Shown: one piece after another, positions 1 through 6,501 of the stretch
Position numbering within the stretch: position 1 is the first letter of the stretch
How the letters are laid out: every line of letters starts with the position of its first letter
Assembly (NCBI RefSeq): GCF_004364555.1
Contig: NZ_SOAM01000001.1
Location: forward strand, 992,001 to 1,056,000
Reading direction: 5' to 3'
DNA length: 64,000 bases
Source of the DNA: Amnibacterium kyonggiense
GTDB lineage: Bacteria > Actinomycetota > Actinomycetes > Actinomycetales > Microbacteriaceae
Notes under the pieces: generated by a model
The model's input: the letters and a program-made list of their open reading frames with translations, nothing else
Database searches by the model: none
Told to the model about the DNA's origin: nothing
Translations under genes and position numbers: made by a program

Positions 1-2
1 TC

Positions 3-110
3 GCCGACCGCGTCTCGGAGCTGCTCGCGGACGCGGTCGCGCCGCTGTCGCCGGCGATGAAGCGATCGCTTCGCGAGGGGCTCGAGGCCACCTTCGTCAG
101 CGGGTTCTGA
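3..110 (+). CDS. C-terminal end of an unidentified protein (partial)
   Basis: An open frame enters from the left edge and stops at TGA 108-110, leaving 35 visible residues that end in SGF. The segment is helical and charged (a LSPAMKRSLREGL stretch), which resembles the end of a MarR- or TetR-type regulator, but there is too little to assign a family. It converges on the MFS gene, with 15 bases between the stops. The reading frame is likely real because no competing gene fills the space; the function is unknown. Confidence 0.4.
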   Translation, partial: ADRVSELLADAVAPLSPAMKRSLREGLEATFVSGF

Positions 111-125
111 CCCCCTCGCGGCCGC

Positions 126-1310
126 TCAGCGGAGGCGCGCGGGTGCGGCGAACGCCGCGCCCGCTGCGGCGAGGACCGACGCGCCGAGCACCGCGGCCAT
201 CGCCCCGCCCGTGCCTGCCGCGCCCGCCAGCGCTCCCGCGATCGCCGTGCCCGCGCCGATCCCGACGCTGAAGGCGCTGATCGCCCAGCCGTTCGCCTCC
301 GTCAGCGCGGTCGCCGGCGTCGCGGCGGCCGTGATCGCGAAGACCTGCGTCAGCAGCGGCGGCAGGAGGATGCCGGCGAGGAACGCGCCGACGAGCCACA
401 GCGCCGGCGGCAGGCCGAACGCCGCCGTCGGCAGGTAGAGCACCGCGAGGAGCAGGAGGACGAACCGGAGCGCCCGCTCCGGCGGCGTCCGCAGCGGGAA
501 CCGCGCGATGAGCAGCGCGCCGACGAGCGCGCCGCCGGCGTTGATCGCGAGCGCCCAGCCGTTCAGCGACGCCGTGCCGCCCAGCGTCGCGAGCCGGGCG
601 GCGCTGATCGTGAGCACGCCGATCGGGAGGCCGGCGGCGATCTGCACGACGACGAGCGTCCGCACCACCCGGGTGCGGAGGGCGGAGGGGTGCGGGCCGG
701 TCGCGGGCTCGGCGGCGGCCGGCGAGGGGAGGACGCGGTGGAGGCAGAAGAGCGCGGTGCCCGCGAGCCCGGCGACGGCCATGACGACCACGGCGCCCGC
801 CGCGCCCAGCCATGCGGCGAACCCGACCGCGAGCAGCGGGCCGAGGATGAAGAGCACCTCCTGCGCCGCGGCGTCCGCGCTGAAGGCCCGAGCGAGCTGG
901 CGCCCGGGCGCCATGATCCGCGGCCACGCGCTGCGGAGCGTCGGCTCGAGCGGCGGGAAGGCGAAGCCGGCGACCAGGCTGCAGACGAAGGCGGCCGCCG
1001 GTGCGACCGCGACGAGCGCGGCGACGCCGAGCAGCGCGGCCGTCGCGACCGCCGCCGAGCCGAGCAGGACGGCCCGGGGCCGGCGCGAGCGGTCGACGAG
1101 GCGGCCGAGCAGGGGCGTGCCCGCGGTGGAGGCGATCACGTACCCGCCGGTCAGCGCGCCGGCGAACGCGTACCCGCCTCCGCCGTCCACCACGATCCGC
1201 ACGAGCGCGAGCGCGCTCATCGCCTGCGGCAGGCGGCCGAGCAGGGAGGTCGCGAGCAGGGTGGTCGCGACGCCCGCCACCTGCGGACGGGCGGCGACGG
1301 TCTCATCCAC
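126..1310 (-). CDS. MFS transporter (drug-exporter-like)
   Basis: A 394-residue integral membrane protein with about twelve hydrophobic segments in two halves, typical in length for a 12-TM major facilitator. The motif-A-like loop GRLVDRSRRPRA lies between TM2 and TM3. Such proteins move small molecules with proton coupling; the substrate cannot be read from sequence. The GTG at 1310 is chosen because the open frame upstream encodes only low-complexity arginine-rich shadow sequence, and because a CAGGCT hexamer sits exactly 6 bases upstream on the same strand, fitting a leaderless promoter. It lies 17 bases downstream of the HtrA-like gene on the same strand, so read-through is also possible. 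Confidence 0.85.
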   Translation of the reverse strand: MDETVAARPQVAGVATTLLATSLLGRLPQAMSALALVRIVVDGGGGYAFAGALTGGYVIASTAGTPLLGRLVDRSRRPRAVLLGSAAVATAALLGVAALVAVAPAAAFVCSLVAGFAFPPLEPTLRSAWPRIMAPGRQLARAFSADAAAQEVLFILGPLLAVGFAAWLGAAGAVVVMAVAGLAGTALFCLHRVLPSPAAAEPATGPHPSALRTRVVRTLVVVQIAAGLPIGVLTISAARLATLGGTASLNGWALAINAGGALVGALLIARFPLRTPPERALRFVLLLLAVLYLPTAAFGLPPALWLVGAFLAGILLPPLLTQVFAITAAATPATALTEANGWAISAFSVGIGAGTAIAGALAGAAGTGGAMAAVLGASVLAAAGAAFAAPARLR

Positions 1311-1316
1311 CGTTCG

Positions 1317-1322
1317 AGCCTG
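1317..1322 (-). promoter_or_regulatory. Leaderless-type -10 box of the MFS gene
   Basis: CAGGCT on the minus strand, 6 bases before GTG 1310. The same hexamer at the same spacing precedes three other genes in this window. Confidence 0.45.
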
Positions 1323-1327
1323 GCAGA

Positions 1328-2251
1328 TCAGGGCACGCGGAGCTCCTGCGGCTCGACGACGACGTCGACGAGCGCGCCGTTCCGCCAGACCGTCATCTCC
1401 ATGCGGCTGCCGATCGCGCGCTCGACCATCTGCCGCGTCACGTCGCCGACCGTCGTGATCGGCGCACCGCCGAGGGAGACGACCACGTCGCCCGCGCGGG
1501 CGCCCGCCGCCGCGGCGGGGCTCCCGTCGATCACGGACGCGACCTGGACGCCGTTCGGGGAGCCGACCCGGGCGGCGATCTCGGGGCGGAGGCGGATCCG
1601 CGCGCCGGCGATCCCGAGCCACGCGCGGCGGACGCGACCCGACGTGCGCAGGGCGTCGACGATCTCCCGGGTCGTCGCCGTGATCGGGACCGCGAGCCCC
1701 AGCCCGACGCCGGCGACCGCGGTGTTCACGCCGACCAGCCGTCCGGCGCTGTCCGCGAGCGCGCCGCCGCTGTTGCCCGGGTTCAGCGCGGCGTCCGTCT
1801 GCACGACCTCGTCGACGACGCGGCCCGCGCGGGTCGGGAGCGAGCGGCCGAGCGCGGAGACGATGCCGGCCGTGACGCTGCCGGCGAGCCCGTGCGGGTT
1901 GCCGAGCGCGACGACGAGCTGCCCGACCCGCAGCCGCGCCGCGTCGCCGAACGGCACGGGCGGCGGGGTTGGGTCGTCGGCGCGCAGCACGGCGAGGTCG
2001 GACAGCGGGTCGCGGCCGATCACCCGCGCCCGTGCCTCGGAGCCGTCCGCGAAGGCGAGCTCGACCCGCTCGGCGCCCTCGACCACGTGCGCGCTCGTCA
2101 GCAGGTGGCCGGCGTCGGAGATCACGGTCGCGCTGCCCGCGCCCGTCCCGCGCGCCGTGCGGACGGTCACCGCGGCGACGGACGGCCCCACCGTCTCCGC
2201 CACCCGGATCACCGTCGTGGAGTAGGCGTCCAGCGCCTCCGCGTCGCTCAT
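1328..2251 (-). CDS. HtrA-like trypsin-fold serine protease with PDZ domain
   Basis: A 307-residue S1C-family protease. The catalytic triad is visible as His55 (LLTSAHVVEG), Asp85 (SDLAVLRAD) and Ser161 (ALNPGNSGGAL). A PDZ domain occupies roughly residues 215-300 (GSPAAAAGARAGDVVVSLGG). Most HtrA proteins have a signal peptide or an N-terminal TM anchor; this one starts directly with MSDAEALDAY and has neither, so it should be cytoplasmic. The ATG at 2251 is preceded by GACACT at 6 bases, compatible with a leaderless start. It is divergent from the BlaI-type repressor gene, and a BlaI-like box lies in the shared intergenic region, so co-regulation is possible but not shown. Confidence 0.88.
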   Translation of the reverse strand: MSDAEALDAYSTTVIRVAETVGPSVAAVTVRTARGTGAGSATVISDAGHLLTSAHVVEGAERVELAFADGSEARARVIGRDPLSDLAVLRADDPTPPPVPFGDAARLRVGQLVVALGNPHGLAGSVTAGIVSALGRSLPTRAGRVVDEVVQTDAALNPGNSGGALADSAGRLVGVNTAVAGVGLGLAVPITATTREIVDALRTSGRVRRAWLGIAGARIRLRPEIAARVGSPNGVQVASVIDGSPAAAAGARAGDVVVSLGGAPITTVGDVTRQMVERAIGSRMEMTVWRNGALVDVVVEPQELRVP

Positions 2252-2316
2252 GCAGGGAGTGTCGCTCCGCCCCGATCGGCCTCCGGCGCGGTTCGCCCAC
2301 GGCTGACGGGCCGCAC

Positions 2317-2336
2317 TACACTCCACAAGTCGTAGA
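2317..2336 (+). promoter_or_regulatory. BlaI-type operator, copy 1 (repressor promoter)
   Basis: TCCAC-AAGTC-GTAGA at 2322-2336 matches the TCTAC-N5-GTAGA dyad found at two other promoters in the cluster, with one base off in the left arm. It overlaps or abuts a possible -10, TACACT at 2317-2322. The location just upstream of the repressor gene suggests autoregulation. Confidence 0.6.
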
Positions 2337-2351
2337 GCCGCGGAGGTGCGA

Positions 2352-2717
2352 GTGGTCGGGCGTCGGGCGCACGGGCAGCTGAAGACGACGGTGCTCACGC
2401 TGCTGCGGGAGGCGGACGCCCCCGTGACGGCGCGCATGCTCCTCGAGCGCTGGCCCGCCGGGGATCCGGTGCCCGCCTTCACGACGGTGATCACCGTGCT
2501 CACCCGGCTGCAGCAGGCCGGCGCGGTGGAGCGGATCGAGGGCCAGGAGGCGCGGTTCGCCCTCCGTCACGTCGCCGGGGGCGTGGCCGCCGAGTCGATG
2601 CTCGCCGCCCTCTTCGAGTCCGCGGACCGCGGAGCCGCGCTCATGTCCTTCGCGGAGCAGCTCGACCCCCGCGACCTCGACCTGCTGCGCCGCGCGGTCG
2701 GCGGCCCGACCCCGTGA
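2352..2717 (+). CDS. BlaI/MecI/CopY-family winged-helix repressor
   Basis: A 121-residue protein with an N-terminal winged helix (about residues 8-70: LKTTVLTLLREADAPVTARMLL... TTVITVLTRLQQAGAVERI) and a helical C-terminal dimerisation segment, the size and layout of BlaI/MecI/CopY repressors. These bind TACA/TGTA-type dyads as dimers and are released by proteolysis (BlaI with its M56 partner) or by copper (CopY). The CopY C-terminal CxC pairs are absent, so direct copper sensing of the CopY type is unlikely. GTG 2352 is preferred over GTG 2346 because GGAGG at 2342-2346 is then 5 bases away. Its stop overlaps the M56 protease start by 4 bp, and three matching boxes lie at copper genes, so it probably governs them. 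Confidence 0.88.
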   Translation: MVGRRAHGQLKTTVLTLLREADAPVTARMLLERWPAGDPVPAFTTVITVLTRLQQAGAVERIEGQEARFALRHVAGGVAAESMLAALFESADRGAALMSFAEQLDPRDLDLLRRAVGGPTP

Positions 2718-3523
2718 TCGTCCTCGCCGCGCTGCTCGCGCTCGCCGCCGCCTGTCTGCTCGGTGCGCCGCGGCTGCTCCGCCTCCGCCGCGCCGCGATC
2801 CGCCGGCCCCGCCTGCTGCTCGCGGTCTGGCTCGGCGTCTTCCTCACGGGCGCCGCGGCGGTCGGCTCCAGCGTGCTGTGGAGCGTCATGCTCGCCGTCG
2901 CGGACCGGCCCGGGCCGCTCGACGCCGGTTGGGTCGCCGGCGTGCTCGCCTGGGGCGCGCTGGCCGTCACGGGAGCCGTCGCCGCGCTCGTGCTCACGCG
3001 GGCCGAACCGCTGCTGTCCGGCCGGAGCGCGACGAGCCGCGACCTCGACCTCCTGGCCGCCGCCTGCGCCGACCGGGTCGAGCGGCTGCGCGGCGTGCAG
3101 GTGCTGTTCGTCCGCGCCGATCGCCCCGTCGCGTTCAGCTCGACCTGCGACGGCGGCCGGATCGTCGTCACGACGGCGCTCGCGGAGGGGCTCGCTCCGG
3201 GCGAGCTCCGCGCCGTGCTCGAGCACGAGCGCGCCCATCTCGCCGGGCGGCACGACGTGCTCCTCCGCGTCGCCCGCGTCAACCGCGCCTGCCTGCCCGC
3301 GCTCTTCGGTGCGCGCGCGTTCGACCAGGCCGTGCACCTCCTGGTCGAGCTCGCCGCCGACGACGCGGCCGCCCGCGCCTGCGGACCCGCGACCGTCGCG
3401 GCGGCCCTCCGCCGCGCGGCCGAACTCGAGGCGAACGAGTGGGCGGAGATCCGCGCCGCCCGGCTCGAGGCAGCTCGGCCGCGGACCCGCGCCGTGGGGA
3501 TCGGAGCGCTCTACAAACTGTAG
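2714..3523 (+). CDS. M56-family membrane metalloprotease (BlaR1-like, no sensor domain)
   Basis: A 269-residue membrane protein with about three N-terminal hydrophobic segments (residues 1-20, 34-60, 75-95) and the zinc site HERAH at 171-175 in a VLEHERAHLAGRHD context, as in M56 peptidases. In BlaR1/MecR1 this domain cleaves the partner repressor. The C-terminal penicillin-binding sensor of BlaR1 is missing, so the input signal is not a beta-lactam acylation and remains unknown. The start GTG overlaps the repressor stop by 4 bp (translational coupling). The gene's last codons contain the operator/promoter of the next gene. Confidence 0.85.
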   Translation: MIVLAALLALAAACLLGAPRLLRLRRAAIRRPRLLLAVWLGVFLTGAAAVGSSVLWSVMLAVADRPGPLDAGWVAGVLAWGALAVTGAVAALVLTRAEPLLSGRSATSRDLDLLAAACADRVERLRGVQVLFVRADRPVAFSSTCDGGRIVVTTALAEGLAPGELRAVLEHERAHLAGRHDVLLRVARVNRACLPALFGARAFDQAVHLLVELAADDAAARACGPATVAAALRRAAELEANEWAEIRAARLEAARPRTRAVGIGALYKL

Positions 3524-3526
3524 AGT
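3509..3526 (+). promoter_or_regulatory. BlaI-type operator, copy 2, overlapping a leaderless -10
   Basis: CTCTACA-AAC-TGTAGAG (3509-3525) is a perfect dyad at the end of the M56 gene. Its right arm contains TAGAGT (3521-3526), which lies 7 bases before GTG 3534, the spacing of a leaderless -10. A bound repressor would cover the -10 box. Confidence 0.75.
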
Positions 3527-3533
3527 GGGTGCC

Positions 3534-4169
3534 GTGACGATGGGCACGCCGCTGACCGCCTCGGTGGTCGCCGTCGTCTTCGGCACGCTGAGCGTCTGGT
3601 TCGCGGGCCGACTCGTGACGGGCCGCGACGTGCCCGACCGGATCTCGAACCTGCTCCACCTCCTGATGAGCGCCGCGATGGCCGTCATGCCGTACTCATG
3701 GGCGGCGCCCGCGCTGCCCCAGGTCGTCGTGTTCTCCGCGGGCGCGTTCTGGTACGCCGGCGCCGCGCTCTTCCGCCCCGCCGCGGACGCCGGGCTCGGC
3801 GTCGGGCACGGCGCCCACGGCCGCGTCGCCGGCCTCTGGTACCACGCGGGAATGCTGCTCGCGATGGTCTGGATGGCCGTCGCGATGATCCCCGCGTCCG
3901 CCGGCGACGACGCGGCGGGCATGGCCGGCATGTCGGGGATGGGCCACGCGCACGCCGCGGGCGCGGGCGGGCTCACCGGCGACGCGCCCTGGGCGCTCGC
4001 GATCTCGATCGCGCTCGGCGCGCTCTTCGCCGGCGCGGCCGTGTGGCTCGCCGGCCTCCTGATCCGCGAGGCGGCCGGCGCCGCCCACCGCCTCGAGATC
4101 GCCGACCTGACCGCCTCGACCCTCATGGCCGCCGGGATGTCGTTCGCGCTCCTCGCCGTCATGACCTGA
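3534..4169 (+). CDS. DUF5134-like membrane protein with Met/His-rich loop
   Basis: A 211-residue integral membrane protein with about six hydrophobic segments, resembling the actinobacterial DUF5134 family. A loop between membrane segments reads MAGMSGMGHAHA, a methionine/histidine cluster of the kind that binds Cu(I)/Cu(II). GTG 3534 is chosen because TAGAGT lies 7 bases upstream; ATG 3540 is the alternative. The gene sits directly behind a BlaI-type operator and 14 bases ahead of ycnI, so it probably heads the ycnI-copCD transcript. A role in copper handling is inferred from the loop and the neighbours; no biochemical function is known to me for this family. Confidence 0.75.
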   Translation: MTMGTPLTASVVAVVFGTLSVWFAGRLVTGRDVPDRISNLLHLLMSAAMAVMPYSWAAPALPQVVVFSAGAFWYAGAALFRPAADAGLGVGHGAHGRVAGLWYHAGMLLAMVWMAVAMIPASAGDDAAGMAGMSGMGHAHAAGAGGLTGDAPWALAISIALGALFAGAAVWLAGLLIREAAGAAHRLEIADLTASTLMAAGMSFALLAVMT

Positions 4170-4183
4170 CCCCAAGGAGCACC

Positions 4184-4912
4184 ATGACCTCGACCACGAC
4201 CCGCCGGCCCTCAGCCCGACGCTGGGGGGCGCGCCTCGCGGCCGGCCTGGTCGGCGGTGCGGTCGCCGTGCTGCTCGGAGCGACGGCGGCCTCCGCGCAC
4301 GTCCACGTCGACGGGGAGGACGCGACCCGCGGCGGCTACGGTGTGCTGACCTTCCGCGTGCCCACCGAGTCCGCGACCGCATCGACGACCGAGGTGACCG
4401 TGACGCTGCCCGCCGACCACCCGATCGCGTCGGTGTCGGTCGAGCCGGTGCCGGGGTGGACCGCGACGGTGACGACCGCGAAGCTCGCGAAGCCGATCGA
4501 GACGGACGACGGGCGGCTGACCTCGTACGCCTCCCGGATCGACTGGAAGGCCGACGCGTCGGCGGCGATCGAGCCGGGGGAGTTCCAGCGCTTCAGCGTC
4601 TCGGCCGGGCCGCTGCCCGACGTCGCCTCGCTCGCCTTCCCGACGACGCAGCGCTACAGCGACGGCTCCGTCGTCGAGTGGAACCAGCTCGCGTCGGGCT
4701 CGGCGGAGCCGGAGCACCCCGCGCCCGTGCTCGAGCTCGCCTCGGGCGACGAGGGCTCGGGGCAGACCCCGACGGAGGTGCGCACGGTGCAGGACACCGG
4801 CACCGCCACCGCAGCGCTGGCCGCCGCGATCATCGCCGTCGTCGCCGCGCTGGCGGCGCTCGTCGTCGCGGTCGTCGCCCTGCTGCGGGGGAAGCGGCGC
4901 GACGCCGCGTGA
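4184..4912 (+). CDS. ycnI: YcnI-family copper-binding membrane protein (DUF1775)
   Basis: A 242-residue exported protein. The signal peptide ends at ATAASA (residue 38), so the mature protein begins HVHVDGED; an N-terminal histidine is the copper-binding feature of YcnI/DUF1775 proteins. The beta-sandwich domain covers about residues 39-170 (VLTFRVPTES, VPGWTATV, EWNQ). A C-terminal TM helix near 205-230 is followed by KRRDAA, anchoring it outside the membrane. AAGGAG lies upstream of ATG 4184. Its stop overlaps the CopC-CopD start by 4 bp. The family is associated with copper acquisition or storage next to CopC/CopD, matching this context. Confidence 0.9.
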   Translation: MTSTTTRRPSARRWGARLAAGLVGGAVAVLLGATAASAHVHVDGEDATRGGYGVLTFRVPTESATASTTEVTVTLPADHPIASVSVEPVPGWTATVTTAKLAKPIETDDGRLTSYASRIDWKADASAAIEPGEFQRFSVSAGPLPDVASLAFPTTQRYSDGSVVEWNQLASGSAEPEHPAPVLELASGDEGSGQTPTEVRTVQDTGTATAALAAAIIAVVAALAALVVAVVALLRGKRRDAA

Positions 4913-6492
4913 TCCGGACCGTCCCGCGTCGCCGGGCCGCGGCGCTGCTCGTCGCGCTCGTCGGCCTGCTCCTCCTGCTGCCCGCGGCGCCCGCGTCCCC
5001 CCACGCGGTGCTCGTCGCGAGCGACCCGGCCGACGGGGCGCGGGTCGAGACCGCGCCCGCCGCCGTGCGGCTCACCTTCGACGAGGCGGTGACGGTGCCG
5101 CCGCGGGCCGCGACGGTGCTGTCCTCCACGGGCGTGCGGGTCGACCGCGGCCCGGTGCGGCTCGACGGCCGGGTGCTCGTCGTGCCCCTGCGGGCCTCGG
5201 TGCCCGCGGGCGTCTACAGCGTCTCGTGGCGCGTCGTGTCCGCGGACAGCCACGTCGTGGCCGGCTCGATCCGGTTCGGGGTGCGCCGCGACGCGACCGC
5301 GGTGGAGGGCCCCGTCACGACGGCGTCCCCGCTCGACCCCGCGTCCGCCGCAGCCGCCGGCCTCCTGTACCTCGCGGTCTCGCTCGGCCTCGGCGCCCCC
5401 GCCGCGGCGACCGCCTTCTGGCCGTCCGTGCGGCGCGGCCGCCGGGTCGGGCGGCTCGCGGCGGCGGGGCTGATCACCGCCGCCGTCGCCACGGTCGCCG
5501 AACTGCTCCTCCGCGGGCCGGAGGCGGGCGGCAGCGGCTGGGCCGGCGTGCTCGCCCTCCAGGACCTCGGGGCGACGCTCGCGAGCGGGCCCGGCCTCGT
5601 GCTCCTCGCGCGGCTCGTCCTCCTCGGCGCCCTCGCGGTCCTGCTGCGGCGGGCGCTGCTCGTGCCCGCGGGCGTCGCCGGCGTCGGCGTGCTCGTCACG
5701 GTCGCCCTGCTCGGGCACGCTTCCGACGGCGCCGCCTGGCTGCTCGTCCCCGCCGCCGTCCTGCACCTCGCGGCCATGGCGGTCTGGCTCGGCGGTCTCG
5801 CCGTGCTCGTCGCCGTCGTGCTGCCGCGCCTGCGCGGGACGCCCGGAGCCGCGCTGCGCGCCATGCGGCGGTGGTCGCTCTGGGCCTTCGTCTGCATCGG
5901 CGTGCTCGTCGTGACGGGGGAGGTCCAGGCCTTCCCGATCGTGGTGCCGCTGCCGTCGCTCTGGTCGACCGGCGGCGGCCGGCTGCTGCTCCTGAAGCTC
6001 GTGCTCGTCGCGCTGCTGCTCGTCGTCGCGGCGGCGCTGCAGCGCCGGGTCGCGGCCGGCCGGGCCGCCCCGCACAGCCGCCTCCGCCGCGCCGTGGCGG
6101 TCGAGGTCGTCGGCGTGCTGGCCGTGCTCGGCGTCACCGGCGTCCTCACCGGCAGCGCGACCGCGGCGGAGACCTACGGGCCCGCCGTGCAGCGGACGAC
6201 GCCGATCGGCGCGGACCGGCTCGTCGTCGACGTCGACCGGACCCGCCGCGGCGCCGCGGTGATCCGCGTCCGCGCGGAGGACGGGGGAGCGCCCGTCCGC
6301 CTCGAATCGCTCTCCGGGACCCTCAGCACGCCGGACGTCGCCGCGCTCGACGTCGCGTTCCGCCGCGACGGCGCGGGCTGGCGCAGCACCGACGCGACCC
6401 TGCCGGTCCCGGGGACCTGGACGCTGACGCTCGACGCCGAGCGCAGCGCCACGACCGCCTATGCCGCGGAGGTCTCCTGGCCCGTCTGGTGA
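4909..6492 (+). CDS. CopC-CopD fusion copper-import/resistance protein
   Basis: A 527-residue fusion. A signal sequence (about 1-30) ends before PHAVLVASDPADG, placing His32 at the mature N-terminus as in CopC. The CopC beta-barrel runs to about residue 125 and includes the SADSHVVAGSIRF segment. A CopD-type membrane domain with about eight hydrophobic segments follows (145-420), then a C-terminal extracytoplasmic domain (about 430-527). CopC binds periplasmic-side copper and CopD is thought to pass it across the membrane. The GTG start overlaps the ycnI stop by 4 bp, indicating one operon. It converges with copA, with only 9 bases between the stops. Confidence 0.9.
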   Translation: MIRTVPRRRAAALLVALVGLLLLLPAAPASPHAVLVASDPADGARVETAPAAVRLTFDEAVTVPPRAATVLSSTGVRVDRGPVRLDGRVLVVPLRASVPAGVYSVSWRVVSADSHVVAGSIRFGVRRDATAVEGPVTTASPLDPASAAAAGLLYLAVSLGLGAPAAATAFWPSVRRGRRVGRLAAAGLITAAVATVAELLLRGPEAGGSGWAGVLALQDLGATLASGPGLVLLARLVLLGALAVLLRRALLVPAGVAGVGVLVTVALLGHASDGAAWLLVPAAVLHLAAMAVWLGGLAVLVAVVLPRLRGTPGAALRAMRRWSLWAFVCIGVLVVTGEVQAFPIVVPLPSLWSTGGGRLLLLKLVLVALLLVVAAALQRRVAAGRAAPHSRLRRAVAVEVVGVLAVLGVTGVLTGSATAAETYGPAVQRTTPIGADRLVVDVDRTRRGAAVIRVRAEDGGAPVRLESLSGTLSTPDVAALDVAFRRDGAGWRSTDATLPVPGTWTLTLDAERSATTAYAAEVSWPVW

Positions 6493-6501
6493 CGGGAGCG
6501 C

